DNA of 64,000 bases from Acetivibrio mesophilus (GCF_004102745.1 NZ_RLII01000001.1:420351-484350), one strand, 5' to 3'; positions 17,681 through 27,005 are shown, numbered from the stretch's first letter. Notes: generated by a model not told the origin, from the letters alone. Made by a program: numbers and translations.

Positions 17681-18241
17681 GTGCGTAAACCGTTATCGGA
17701 AATGACACTTCGTGAGCTTTGGCAACTGTTTCCTATTCAGTTGACGGAGCATAAGGAATGCTGGAAGGATTGGTATAGGGAGGAAAAGGAATTTTTATCC
17801 TCATTTCTTCCGAAGAATGTTCAAATTCATCATATTGGAAGTACATCTATAAATGGAATCTGGGCTAAACCCATTATTGACATTTTGGTGGAGGCCAGAC
17901 CTGTAGAACATCAAGCAATTTACGAACTGCTCCTTAGAAACGGATATCTTTGCATGGATCAAAGCCAAAACCGAATGGATTTTAATAAAGGCTATACACC
18001 GGATGGTTTTGCCGACCGCGTTTTCCACCTACACTTAAGAAATTTTGGCGACAACGATGAGCTCTATTTTCGCGACTATCTGAGAGAGCATTTAGAAATT
18101 GCAAAAGAGTATGAAAATCTTAAATTGTCCCTCTGGAAAAAATTCGAATTCGACCGTAACGGATATACAAAGATGAAAACAGATTTCATCCGAAAATATA
18201 CGAATATGGCAGTAGAAAAGTATGGTGAGGGGAAATATTAA
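17681..18241 (+). CDS. GrpB-family (UPF0157) nucleotidyltransferase-like protein
   Basis: The 186-residue protein shows the GrpB pattern: IHHIGSTSINGIWAKPIIDI (residues about 46-65), in which GS and the following acidic residue resemble the nucleotidyltransferase-fold active site, then HLHLRNFG and a C-terminal helical part. Members are distantly related to the polymerase-beta-like transferases, and one is linked to dephospho-CoA in another context; no activity can be assigned here. GTG start with AAGGAGG upstream. It is monocistronic. Confidence 0.85.
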   Translation: MRKPLSEMTLRELWQLFPIQLTEHKECWKDWYREEKEFLSSFLPKNVQIHHIGSTSINGIWAKPIIDILVEARPVEHQAIYELLLRNGYLCMDQSQNRMDFNKGYTPDGFADRVFHLHLRNFGDNDELYFRDYLREHLEIAKEYENLKLSLWKKFEFDRNGYTKMKTDFIRKYTNMAVEKYGEGKY

Positions 18242-18244
18242 TGA

Positions 18245-18574
18245 CTGTATGGCCAATTTTATATAGTTAATAGGTACGATTTTTATAGCGAAGTAGACTG
18301 CCTTTCAATGATAGGAGACATTACGACAAGAAAGATGATGGGAGAGTATATTGTTTATTATCGGGGAAAACATATCGGTGATATATGCGATAATAGGTTT
18401 CTGGTCAAACGAACAAGTACATCCGATAGACTCCTTGCAGACTGTTGACTTGAATACCCGTATGAAGGCTCAAAGACATTGTTGTATTTGGTGGAAGAAG
18501 TTGAAAATGTTGATATGATACGGGAATTGTTGGAAGGGTTCTATACGGAACTTCCGGAAAGAAAGAAGAAGTGA
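18245..18574 (+). pseudogene. Broken TfoX N-terminal-domain gene
   Basis: A frame open from 18245 to TGA 18572-18574, interrupted by an in-frame TGA at 18446-18448, encodes a TfoX-like domain: GDITTRKMMGEYIVYYRGK before the stop and LEYPYEGSK, with an ELLEGFYTELPERKKK end, after it. Family members usually read ITTRKMMGEY preceded by about 20 residues; here that part has no start codon and only weak similarity. The gene therefore lost its N-terminus and gained a nonsense codon. A further 23-codon coding-looking stretch follows in another frame (18573-18644). Confidence 0.7.
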
Positions 18575-18803
18575 GATTTATTTTGAGGCGCCGGATTATG
18601 TAAAAGAGGGCATTAGAGAATCTAGTTTGAATAGGGCAAAGTGAAAAAGCAATATAAGTATCTGATGGTTTACCTCTATGAGAAAAAGGTTACATGAAAT
18701 ATAAGTTACTACTGTTATCATGTGCAGTATTCCGTAACAATTCATAGGATATTAACATAAACTGATATTGCAAGTTAACCTTTTTTAGGGGGAGGAATAA
18801 ACC
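18575..18803. other. Intergenic stretch before the DUF2935 gene
   Basis: Contains remnants beyond the TfoX-like pseudogene and the promoter region of the DUF2935 gene; no promoter hexamers could be assigned with confidence. Confidence 0.3.
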
Positions 18804-19730
18804 ATGCTCTCAAGCATTGAATTTATTAGACAGTCCCTAGGTTTACATCTGTTTTTTGCAAGGATTATGAAAGAACACTCATTTTTCCTTGAAGTTGGGT
18901 TTGCGCCGAGGGACTCAGGCTTTACTCAGCGAGCAGATGCTTTTCGCAGGGAATTTGACGCACTTCTAGGAGAAGCTATTTCGCTTTCGAGCGGTGTTGT
19001 TAATCCTGAGGTACTTAAATCAGGAGAGGTAATAACACCTTTTACTTTGAATGCAGAAATGGCAACCACATATTTTACAGGGGTACAGATACCGACTCAA
19101 CTGACACAGGCAGAGGCAGGGCTAGCAGGAGGCGGTATAATAACAGCAAATCCTATGCTTGAACAACGTGTATCTGCGCTCAACCAGAGGGCAATAAATG
19201 CAACTGCTGCGTTAATACAGTTTAAGAAGGATATCTTATCTAATGTTTTAAACTGCAAAATGTTTACATTTAATTATCCTTTGTTGATTCTACACATAAC
19301 TCGTGAGGCAGAATTATATCTTCAGCAGCTTAGAAGACTTCAAAGAAGAGAAGAGACAGATCTGGCAAAAGAAGCCTACGCATTAGAATTTTTTTGGAAT
19401 AGGCAAATGGCAGAACATGCCAAGTTTATTCGAGGTTTACTTGATCCTACAGAAGAAAATTTGTTCAATCAAGCTAATAGTTTTGGAAATGAGTTTGATC
19501 AATTGACAGCAGAAGCAAAGGCAGCAATGGAAGCGACCGCTCCACTGGCTAAAGTTACTGACGAAAGCTTAAAAGCAACAGAGGATTTTCGGAACTTCAA
19601 AGCGCAGGGCACGCAGGGTATTCTTGCATGTGAAGTAAAATCAATCATTATACCGCTACTGGGGGATCATGTCTTGCGTGAAGCGAACCATTATTTGAGA
19701 TTGCTTAAAATGTTTGAAGGAAGTAAATAA
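18804..19730 (+). CDS. DUF2935 tandem four-helix protein
   Basis: The 308-residue helical protein has two tandem copies of the DUF2935 bundle (about residues 1-145 and 150-305). Each has paired Glu/His positions typical of a ferritin-like metal site: FFARIMKEHSFFLEVG and LHITREAELYLQQL in the first part, FFWNRQMAEHAKFIRGLLDP and HVLREANHYLRLLK in the second. No signal peptide. Family members occur in spore-forming Firmicutes and are sometimes described as spore-coat-related; metal binding here is inferred from motif geometry. GGGGGAGG ribosome site before ATG. Confidence 0.85.
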   Translation: MLSSIEFIRQSLGLHLFFARIMKEHSFFLEVGFAPRDSGFTQRADAFRREFDALLGEAISLSSGVVNPEVLKSGEVITPFTLNAEMATTYFTGVQIPTQLTQAEAGLAGGGIITANPMLEQRVSALNQRAINATAALIQFKKDILSNVLNCKMFTFNYPLLILHITREAELYLQQLRRLQRREETDLAKEAYALEFFWNRQMAEHAKFIRGLLDPTEENLFNQANSFGNEFDQLTAEAKAAMEATAPLAKVTDESLKATEDFRNFKAQGTQGILACEVKSIIIPLLGDHVLREANHYLRLLKMFEGSK

Positions 19731-19860
19731 AGATATTTGGTATGAGATTTGCGCGCCGAAACAATAGCTTTTGCAACGGATAAGCCGATTCTGTATCCAC
19801 CGGTCTGGGAATTTCGGGAAGGGTCTAATACCGCTGAATTTACTGCAAGTTAATACCATG

Positions 19861-19901
19861 AAATCAGGTACACAACGGATGGGTGCGTCCCTGATTTTTT
19901 T
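19861..19901 (+). terminator. Terminator downstream of the DUF2935 gene
   Basis: AAATCAGG (19861-19868) pairs with CCTGATTT (19890-19897), and a T run extends to 19901. It lies 130 bp after the stop codon. Confidence 0.65.
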
Positions 19902-19948
19902 GCGTTCTCTACGCATCTGTTGCAATGGAGAAAACATGTATTTTGCTA

Positions 19949-19977
19949 TTGACATGTCAGGTCTAATGCGATAGACT
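19949..19977 (+). promoter_or_regulatory. Promoter of the blaI-like/M56 operon with overlapping dyad
   Basis: TTGACA (19949-19954) and TAGACT (19972-19977), spacer 17. A dyad GTCTA (19961-19965)/TAGAC (19972-19976) overlaps the spacer and -10 element, and a further GGTCTATTA-like half-site follows at 19985-19993. This is where a BlaI-type repressor would be expected to bind for autoregulation; the half-site differs from the TACA/TGTA consensus of staphylococcal BlaI. Confidence 0.65.
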
Positions 19978-20017
19978 TTAATTAGGTCTATTAAAATAAA
20001 CCTGAGGAGGCAATTTC

Positions 20018-20377
20018 ATGGAAAAGTATAAGCTATTTGACGCGGAATACAAATTTGTCAGCATTATTTGGGACAATGAACCTATCAATTCTACAGAGCT
20101 TGTAAAGCTATGCGCAGACAAACTCGGTTGGAAAAAATCGACCACCTATACTGTATTAAAAAAGCTTTGTGAACGGGGTATCCTGCAAAACACGGATGCG
20201 ACCGTTACTTCATTGGTAAAGCGTGAAGATGTGCAGAGATATGAAAGCAGAGCCGTATTGGAAAAAACATTTGACGGTTCACTGCCGAAATTTTTGACTG
20301 CCTTTTTAAGCGGCCGTAAGCTTTCTGAACAGGAGGCTGAGGAATTGAAGCGGATTATAGAGGAGGCGGTGAAATGA
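20018..20377 (+). CDS. BlaI/MecI/CopY-family transcriptional repressor
   Basis: The 119-residue protein has the winged-helix of BlaI/MecI: EYKFVSIIWDNEPINSTELV, then recognition helix region GWKKSTTYTVLKKLCERGIL, and the C-terminal dimerisation helices with LSEQEAEELKRIIEE. BlaI proteins are dimeric repressors inactivated by proteolysis triggered by a membrane M56 sensor, here encoded by the overlapping next gene. The ribosome site is GAGGAGG. The dyad in its promoter is the probable operator. Confidence 0.92.
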   Translation: MEKYKLFDAEYKFVSIIWDNEPINSTELVKLCADKLGWKKSTTYTVLKKLCERGILQNTDATVTSLVKREDVQRYESRAVLEKTFDGSLPKFLTAFLSGRKLSEQEAEELKRIIEEAVK

Positions 20378-21900
20378 CTTATTTGCAAGATTTATTTATA
20401 GCAATTGTAAACATGAGTATCACTGCATCCTATGTGGCTATCGGTGTAATCCTTCTACGTTTTCTTTTTAAAAAAGTGCCGAAGATTTTTTCCTATATTC
20501 TTTGGACTCCTGTACTTTTCCGTCTTGTATGCCCATTTTCTATTAATTTCGTCTTTAGCTTTTTCAATCTAATAACGCTGAATGTAAAGCAAGGAAGCAG
20601 AGTATATGAGTTTGTACCGCAGAATATTTGGCTTAATGAGACGCCTTCGGTTGGAAATATTGATAATGCAGTGAATGCTCCCTTGCCCGGGACTGTTCTA
20701 TCTGAAAGCGTGAATCCCATGCAGATATGGATAACTGTTTCTAGTCTTATTTGGATTTTTGGCGTTATTGTATTGACGATTTATAGTTTTTCTTCTTATA
20801 TGAAAATCAAAGGAAAGCTTCAGACTGCGACTCTCGTGGAGGGCAATGTCTTTGAAACCGATGCCATCAGCACAGCCTTTGTATGCGGCTTTATCCGTCC
20901 GAGAATTTATGTGCCGACGAATATTGGGGATGCCAACCTATCGTACATATTGGAACACGAGCGCACCCATATCCGCAGGAAGGATTATCTCATAAAGCCA
21001 ATTGCTTTTTTGGCACTTATCCTGCACTGGTTTAATCCGCTTATGTGGCTGAGCTTTGCTCTCATGAGCCGGGATATGGAAATGTCCTGCGATGAGAGTG
21101 TGATGTATAGGCTGGGCGAAGGAGCAAAGGGTGGTTATTCAAATTCACTTCTGTCGCTGTCGGTTAGGAGGAAAGGTATTTTAACGGCTGCTCCTTTGGC
21201 ATTCGGCGAGAGCTATGTAAAGACCAGAATAAAAAATGTTCTAAATTTTAAAAAACCTAAGTTTTGGGTCATAATGGTTGCGGTTATGGCAGTTCTTGCA
21301 GCTTCGATTGCTTTTGCCACAAATGCATCTAAAGAAGGTAAAATTTTGGTAAAGGACAGAAGAAAAGTCCTGGAAGTCAACGACGAATACAATCTTAAAG
21401 CCGATCCAACCAATAAGGGAGAACTGCAAAGCGATCTTAATGACGCCATTTATAACAAATATGATTTTATGAATGTGGATGATGAAACTGTATCAACCTT
21501 TACTCCTATGCCAGACGAAATGAGGGATGAAGAGCAAAAGGCCTTTCAAGTACTACAGGAGTATTTTGCCGCTTTTGAGCTAGCGGATTATGATGCAATG
21601 TGCATTCTTAGCACCGAAAACCATAACAATAATTTTGTCGACGATGGCAAAGGTAATTTTATTCATGATGGTGATGTATGGGGGATGAGATGGGCTAAAG
21701 CAAAAAAAATAGAATTAATAAGAGATACGCATTTTTTACGTATAGAAAATTCTGACTCGGTTTTAGTATTTAATGTATCAGTTGATATGGAAACCGTAAA
21801 AACATCTGCTCAATATTTGTCAACCCAAACCAGTTTTTATGTTGTGCTTTTAAAAGGTGATGATGGGAGGTGGCGGGTAGATAGATATGAAACCGGATAA
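20374..21900 (+). CDS. BlaR1/MecR1-like M56 metallopeptidase with non-penicillin-binding sensor domain
   Basis: The 508-residue membrane protein has N-terminal hydrophobic helices, a cytoplasmic gluzincin motif HERTH (His195-His199) in LEHERTHIRRKDYL with a downstream DMEMSCDESV segment, and another helix near 298-316. The extracellular C-terminus lacks the penicillin-binding Ser-x-x-Lys domain of BlaR1. Instead residues about 385-508 (QVLQEYFAAFELADYDAM; GRWRVDRYETG) look like a DUF4829/NTF2-like domain. The inducing signal is therefore unlikely to be a beta-lactam. The start ATG overlaps the repressor stop by 4 bp, so the two are translationally coupled. Confidence 0.88.
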   Translation: MTYLQDLFIAIVNMSITASYVAIGVILLRFLFKKVPKIFSYILWTPVLFRLVCPFSINFVFSFFNLITLNVKQGSRVYEFVPQNIWLNETPSVGNIDNAVNAPLPGTVLSESVNPMQIWITVSSLIWIFGVIVLTIYSFSSYMKIKGKLQTATLVEGNVFETDAISTAFVCGFIRPRIYVPTNIGDANLSYILEHERTHIRRKDYLIKPIAFLALILHWFNPLMWLSFALMSRDMEMSCDESVMYRLGEGAKGGYSNSLLSLSVRRKGILTAAPLAFGESYVKTRIKNVLNFKKPKFWVIMVAVMAVLAASIAFATNASKEGKILVKDRRKVLEVNDEYNLKADPTNKGELQSDLNDAIYNKYDFMNVDDETVSTFTPMPDEMRDEEQKAFQVLQEYFAAFELADYDAMCILSTENHNNNFVDDGKGNFIHDGDVWGMRWAKAKKIELIRDTHFLRIENSDSVLVFNVSVDMETVKTSAQYLSTQTSFYVVLLKGDDGRWRVDRYETG

Positions 21901-22109
21901 AAATAGGGTGATTTTAAATTAAGGTATTGATTTTTTATAACGGTATTACCTTGCTGTGTTAGAGGATACAATATATGTTGATTTTGCTCACATAAAGGAA
22001 TATAATTAAAGTACAAGCAAAATAATTGCAAAAAGTGTTTGTTAGTGTTTTGGCCAGTACGTTCAATGAAGAGGTTCACAGCGAATATTTATTGATGTGG
22101 GGGAGCACA

Positions 22110-22700
22110 ATGGAAAAGTTTTATATCTATGTAGTTCTTACGAGGACTAATACAATAATATCGAGACTTATAGGATTTTTTACAAAAGATGAATTTACCC
22201 ACGCTTCTATTTCGCTAGACAGAGACATTGAGAACATGTATAGTTTTGGAAGGAAATACGAATTCTATCCGTTTATTGGTGTATTTAAGCATGAGAATCT
22301 AAATAAAGGGACATATAAATACTGTAGAGTACTGCCGGGAGCAGTAATTGAGTTCGAGGTATCAAAACAGCAGTACAAAAGGGCTAAAGCCCTATTAAGG
22401 TATTTTATTGCCAATGCCAGCCAATATAAGTACAATTATATGGGACTTATCAATAATTTATTGAATAGGGAAGCATGCGACAGTTCAAGATTCGTTTGCT
22501 CTGAATTTGTGTATTATATCTTGAAAGAAAGTGGTATTGCAGATCTTAAAATATCAAGAAATCTTGTCAGACCTCAAAGTCTTCTAAGATTAAACGGACG
22601 AGTAATATTTAAAGGTGATCTCAAGGATGCAAAATTACTAAAGGGATGCTTAAGGAATCAGGAAATACCTATCAAACAAAAACTATCTGCGGCTTTATAA
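22110..22700 (+). CDS. Permuted papain-like (YiiX/YebB-type NlpC/P60) cysteine hydrolase
   Basis: The 196-residue protein has the circularly permuted NlpC/P60 order: catalytic His first (FTHASISLD, His31) and catalytic Cys later (RFVCSEFVYYIL, Cys130). Such YiiX/YaeF-like enzymes are amidases or lipid-modifying hydrolases; the substrate is unknown. No signal peptide. ATG 22110 has GGGGGAG upstream; the frame continues to a TTG at 22026 without a site. Monocistronic. Confidence 0.8.
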   Translation: MEKFYIYVVLTRTNTIISRLIGFFTKDEFTHASISLDRDIENMYSFGRKYEFYPFIGVFKHENLNKGTYKYCRVLPGAVIEFEVSKQQYKRAKALLRYFIANASQYKYNYMGLINNLLNREACDSSRFVCSEFVYYILKESGIADLKISRNLVRPQSLLRLNGRVIFKGDLKDAKLLKGCLRNQEIPIKQKLSAAL

Positions 22701-22711
22701 CAATTCAGTTT

Positions 22712-22740
22712 AAAAAATTTCGGTTGTAGAAAAATTTTTT
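22712..22740 (+). terminator. AT-rich hairpin after the papain-like gene
   Basis: AAAAAATTT (22712-22720) pairs with AAATTTTTT (22732-22740), with the T run inside the 3' arm. A/T-only stem, so terminator strength is doubtful. Confidence 0.4.
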
Positions 22741-22866
22741 CCCCTGAGGATACGTTTTTTTCATTTTGTTATTTTTTTAACAAAAAAGCCTTAATATTTT
22801 GTAAACAATGTGTTATTATATTTATGAGGATATAATTCAATATTAAGAAATATAGAGGTGTGTAAA

Positions 22867-23640
22867 ATGCAAAAGAGAGATTTGTTTAGCTTAAAAGGCA
22901 GGGTAGCGGTAGTCACAGGAGCTTCATCTGGACTTGGTGTTCAAATGGCTAAAGCTCTTGCAGCTCAAGGAGCGGATATTGTTATTTTGGCAAGGCGCAA
23001 GGAAAAACTCGAGAAGGTTGCAGAAGAAATCCGTGCATTTGGGGTAAGGTGTCTCTCCATAGAATGTGATGTAACAAATATCGGATTGATCCAGAGAGCA
23101 GCCGAGCTTACTGAGAAAGAGTTTGGGAAAGTTGACATTTTAATAAATAATGCCGGCAGCGGTGGTGTGGCGTCAGCTGAGGAGACAAGTGATGAGATGT
23201 GGAACAACACAATTAATGTTGACCTAAACGGTGTTTTCATGGTTGCCCGGGAATTCGGCAAGATTATGATAAAAAATAATTATGGAAGAATAATTAACAT
23301 TTCTTCCATATACGGCATGGTTGGAAACATGGCGCATCCAAGCACTGCGTATCACGCAGCCAAAGGCGGTGTGGTTAATATGACAAGAGCTCTGGCGGCG
23401 GAATGGGCTAAGTATGGTATTACGGTAAACGCAATATGTCCCGGTTATTTTGTTACGGAGCTTACTCAGGAGACTCTTGACACCGAATACTTCACCAATT
23501 ATATGAAATCCACTGTTCCGGTAGGACGTTACGGAAAAGAAGGGGAACTGGATTCAACTGCTGTTTATCTTGCATCTGATGCATCTACCTATGTAACAGG
23601 AGCTATTATACCTGTAGATGGCGGATACACATGTGTATAG
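22867..23640 (+). CDS. Short-chain dehydrogenase/reductase (gluconate 5-dehydrogenase-like)
   Basis: The 257-residue NAD(P)-dependent enzyme has the SDR cofactor motif TGASSGLG (residues 17-24), NNAG (94-97), and the catalytic Ser146/147-Tyr162-Lys166 set (ISSIYG; AYHAAK). The DLFSLKGRVAVVTG start and the C-terminal VPVGRYGKEGEL and VTGAIIPVDGGYT segments resemble gluconate 5-dehydrogenase or 2-keto-3-deoxygluconate oxidoreductases more than FabG, but substrate assignment is tentative. Start ATG 22867 follows AGAGGTG. Monocistronic, ending before a long perfect hairpin. Confidence 0.88.
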   Translation: MQKRDLFSLKGRVAVVTGASSGLGVQMAKALAAQGADIVILARRKEKLEKVAEEIRAFGVRCLSIECDVTNIGLIQRAAELTEKEFGKVDILINNAGSGGVASAEETSDEMWNNTINVDLNGVFMVAREFGKIMIKNNYGRIINISSIYGMVGNMAHPSTAYHAAKGGVVNMTRALAAEWAKYGITVNAICPGYFVTELTQETLDTEYFTNYMKSTVPVGRYGKEGELDSTAVYLASDASTYVTGAIIPVDGGYTCV

Positions 23641-23680
23641 GCTGAAAGAAAGGGAATTAAAGTTTAATAGATTATTGTAA

Positions 23681-23735
23681 TGTGCAACTGCCCCATTTTC
23701 ATCGGTTTAGCTGATGATGAATGGGGCAGTTACAC
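23681..23735. terminator. Long inverted repeat between convergent genes
   Basis: AACTGCCCCA (23686-23695) pairs perfectly with TGGGGCAGTT (23722-23731); flanking TGTG/CACA and internal TTCATC/GATGAA extend the stem. Probably a bidirectional terminator for the SDR gene and the convergent membrane-protein gene, although T tracts are weak. Confidence 0.7.
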
Positions 23736-23769
23736 ATTATAAAGGCTTTTTGAATGACAGTCAAAGTAT

Positions 23770-25719
23770 TTAATTAATTGAGTAAACAGAAATACCGTTA
23801 AAGTTATATTTTGTAGTAAAGTTTTGATTGAGGAATTCCTCGTTTACAGTGTATTTTTCGCTTTGTCTAAGCTCGGGACTAACCACAATGTAGTCGATAT
23901 CTTCTTGCTCGATAATACTTTTTATTATTTCAAAGCTCTCTTCGCCTCTTAATATAATGTTTAGATTGTTAAAGCGTTCATCAAGCTTATAAGCTGAGTC
24001 GGCTGCATCATGTACATACATTTTTCCGCCTGCCATAAGTATATTGGATACGGCATTGTCATTATATTGTATGGACGGAAGGGTAAGGAATGTGGAACCC
24101 GGCTCGGTATTTTCAATAATCCATTGCGTAAAGTCTGATTTATCTGCCACATTGACTTTAGGAAGATTTTTGACAGACATTAAGTCCAGTACTCCAGCGA
24201 CCATAAGGCTAATACAAAGGATGACGGCTACGAATTTAAATATTAAGGACTTTTGGCGGAAAAGTTGTACTAAATAGTAGGCAGCCAGACAATTTATAAA
24301 TATGAGAGTTGCGAACATGAGCTTGCTGTTATCGTACAGCACTACGCCAAGCTGTAGCAAATTGGCCAGTATAAACGGCACTGAGAGGATAAGGAACAGT
24401 ATTTTTTTTCTGTTGGGGATAATAAAAAGTGTTATAATAACAATAATTAGTTTTAGGCCAAGGACTTTAAAATAAAACTCTGACAAGTCAAATAAATCAA
24501 AATGTCCCACCTCGTAGCCGATATGCAGCTTAGGATATTCATTTAAACTCGAGTCGCCTGACTTAAATATCAGTAGCTGCGGCAATGAAACAAGACCTGC
24601 AATGGCAGTAGTGACAAACATTGGTTGAAAGATCTCTTTTTTTCGTATATTTAAAATCGTATATAGTCCTAAAAATGAGAGCAGAGCTGTATTTACAACA
24701 GAATTCCAATAAGGAATGATACCTACTGTAACCCCTATTAAACAGCTTGACAAAAGCCATGAATAATTATTACTTTGGGTCAATGGGGTGCTTTTAGCTT
24801 TTACAGGTTTTGAAGTATTCGTTTCTTTTTCATATACAGAAAGCACATATGTAACAATAAAAACAAGAAGTGCCAAAGCAAAGGCAAAGTGTCTTTGATT
24901 TACGAAGACGTTTAGATTAAAAAGTCCCCAACCTTCAAACATGGTTGAGCCCAACCATCCGGTTTTTTCATACATTTTTTTAAACATATCCCAACCCAAG
25001 TTATCGAAAACCCATTTTAAACCACTTATTGAACTGTGGAACAATAAAAAGAGTGCACCAAGTATTCCTGTGGCATCACTTTTAAATACTGTTCTTCCGA
25101 ACTGAAAAATCATTAGGAGCAAAAAGGAAAGGCTTAAAAGACACATAAGGTTCAAGGCGTGAACTGAATGCAACCCTGTCTGGGATATTTTACCTACAAA
25201 GTAATCGAATAAAAAATGATATTTTATCGGGGTGTTGTCATAATAAACATGCTCAACCGGAATGTTTTGACCAAGGCTTATGGAGCGGACAAACCCGTTG
25301 TGAAGAGTTAAATCACTCCATGCACCTCCGGACATAGTTATATATCCGTTTGATAGGCTGAAGGTATTATAATTAAACCACGTTGAAAACAGGATAAAAG
25401 CAATAAAGCAAATTACCGCAACTTTATCACGGCAAAACTCTTTTATCATGTTAAGAAACTCTTTTTGTATTCCGGTCTCTGTGAAGTATACGTATGCGAT
25501 AAAGGCAGCGGATATTACAAGGTATACTATATTGCTCATATAATAGTTGTTCAGTGTTTTAACAAAAAGAATATCAAGCCAGTATAGCAGTGTGCCGGAA
25601 AAAAGACATCCTATAAGAAAGGAACCGGAAATCATCATAATTGGTGATCTAATAGCGGTTAATTTCTTTAACAGGCAAAATCCTGTCAAGAATGAGGCTA
25701 TTAAAAGCAAAATAAACAT
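23770..25719 (-). CDS. Large polytopic membrane protein, GT-C glycosyltransferase-like
   Basis: A protein of about 649 residues with roughly 14 hydrophobic helices and a C-terminal soluble domain of about 110 residues (DKSDFTQWIIENTEPGSTFL onward). The segment YHFLFDYFVGKISQ in an early extracytoplasmic loop and the general layout recall GT-C-fold lipid-linked glycosyltransferases or the DUF2298-type proteins, but no diagnostic catalytic motif is certain. ATG 25719 was chosen since a GGGGG run lies 12 bases upstream; ATG 25731 is an alternative. It is transcribed alone. Function unknown. Confidence 0.7.
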   Translation of the reverse strand: MFILLLIASFLTGFCLLKKLTAIRSPIMMISGSFLIGCLFSGTLLYWLDILFVKTLNNYYMSNIVYLVISAAFIAYVYFTETGIQKEFLNMIKEFCRDKVAVICFIAFILFSTWFNYNTFSLSNGYITMSGGAWSDLTLHNGFVRSISLGQNIPVEHVYYDNTPIKYHFLFDYFVGKISQTGLHSVHALNLMCLLSLSFLLLMIFQFGRTVFKSDATGILGALFLLFHSSISGLKWVFDNLGWDMFKKMYEKTGWLGSTMFEGWGLFNLNVFVNQRHFAFALALLVFIVTYVLSVYEKETNTSKPVKAKSTPLTQSNNYSWLLSSCLIGVTVGIIPYWNSVVNTALLSFLGLYTILNIRKKEIFQPMFVTTAIAGLVSLPQLLIFKSGDSSLNEYPKLHIGYEVGHFDLFDLSEFYFKVLGLKLIIVIITLFIIPNRKKILFLILSVPFILANLLQLGVVLYDNSKLMFATLIFINCLAAYYLVQLFRQKSLIFKFVAVILCISLMVAGVLDLMSVKNLPKVNVADKSDFTQWIIENTEPGSTFLTLPSIQYNDNAVSNILMAGGKMYVHDAADSAYKLDERFNNLNIILRGEESFEIIKSIIEQEDIDYIVVSPELRQSEKYTVNEEFLNQNFTTKYNFNGISVYSIN

Positions 25720-25944
25720 ATCAAAGACCATCCCCCTAGTAAATGAAACTTGTATAAACAAATATATAAACATTATATCAGAATCAACAGAAAAATAAAA
25801 CTTTTTGTCAAATTAATTAATTTAATCAAAAAAGTTCTTTGTTTTATTCCCAGGATTTGATATAAAAAATGCAAATTATCATTAACATAATCAATCGGTT
25901 TTGAATATTATGGTACAAAGAAATATGTTTGGGGTGAGGTTTTT

Positions 25945-26964
25945 ATGTTTCAAGAGGCGAAATGCTCAGTGGCCTTTTTGAGTTCAAACTTATTGTATAT
26001 TTTTGGAATTATAATTGCATTGGTTGTATTGGCTTTTATTATTAGACTGGTTATTAGGAAAGAACTCTATCGCTCTATCTTCAATTGGTTCAACGAGCTA
26101 AATAAGATTATTAATTCACTGCTGTTTCTTATTGGAATAGGAAAAAAGGATGCAAATAAGGAAGAGCTGAACGAATCCTTTGCCATTGCCGGTTATGCAT
26201 ATGACGAAAAGCAGGATATTTTTTATTCTATCAAAGACGCATGGCAAAGAAATTTTGGATATTGCCGCCTATATGACGAAGCTGCAGCACCTTTAGGTAT
26301 GATAGTAGATTGCGACCCGATTTATTTTGAGTATAACGGCAAGAAGTGGTTAATTGAGTTTTGGAAAGGGCAATACGACCTGCCCACCGGTGCTGAGGTA
26401 GGAATATACGCAACGGATGGGCCAGATTTAAATATTCCCGGATTTTTTAACGGGACTTTTTATCATTGTGTAAGTGATGATGAATTATTATGGATGTCGT
26501 TTACCTTGAAAAAGAAAGGAAAAGTTCTTTTCGAGCGTGGGGATAGGCATTGGTGGTTGACAGGATTCAGACTTGGCGAATTCTCACAGCCTTCAGAATT
26601 GACTATGGAGATCACCATGACATTAAAAGACCAGCTAATGTGCACAGCATTTATTGAAGGATTAAAGAGGGCGGGATATTCGGATAAGGAAGTAAAAAGA
26701 TATGGAAACTCCGTTAGAATAATATTTGATAAGCCTCATACTCCGCAGCCTCTTACCCGAACAGAGATAACCGATGGAATCATTCAGGCCAAAAACAAAC
26801 TTTTATGCGACCTTTATAATGAGGTTACACAAGAATGCATTACTCTGGAGGAAAAGATGAATGCAGTTCGTGAGAAGGAACCAGAGTTGTATAAACATAT
26901 TCTGGCATTGGGAAGACCAGCGGAATTATATAGCTCCTATGAAAAAATACAAAGGCATCTATGA
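25945..26964 (+). CDS. DUF4474-domain membrane-anchored protein
   Basis: The 339-residue protein has one N-terminal membrane helix (about residues 12-40) and then a conserved DUF4474 domain from about 80 to 270 (FAIAGYAYDEKQDIFYS; GMIVDCDPIYFEYNGKKWL; FWKGQYDLPTGAEVGIY). The domain is common in Clostridia and has no known activity. The stop codon overlaps the longest possible frame of the next gene, and the following phosphoesterase and GH1 genes are tightly spaced, so an operon is likely. Confidence 0.8.
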   Translation: MFQEAKCSVAFLSSNLLYIFGIIIALVVLAFIIRLVIRKELYRSIFNWFNELNKIINSLLFLIGIGKKDANKEELNESFAIAGYAYDEKQDIFYSIKDAWQRNFGYCRLYDEAAAPLGMIVDCDPIYFEYNGKKWLIEFWKGQYDLPTGAEVGIYATDGPDLNIPGFFNGTFYHCVSDDELLWMSFTLKKKGKVLFERGDRHWWLTGFRLGEFSQPSELTMEITMTLKDQLMCTAFIEGLKRAGYSDKEVKRYGNSVRIIFDKPHTPQPLTRTEITDGIIQAKNKLLCDLYNEVTQECITLEEKMNAVREKEPELYKHILALGRPAELYSSYEKIQRHL

Positions 26965-27005
26965 GATTAATTATATGGGATTGTTGTACTTGTGAGGTGG
27001 TGAAC

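Noticed and set aside
19771..19974. Plus-strand 67-codon frame before the blaI-like gene
   Set aside because: It runs through a terminator and the promoter of the next operon and lacks a ribosome site.
20374..21900. Call as beta-lactam sensor BlaR1
   Set aside because: The penicillin-binding C-terminal domain is missing and replaced by an NTF2-like domain, so the specific name is not justified.
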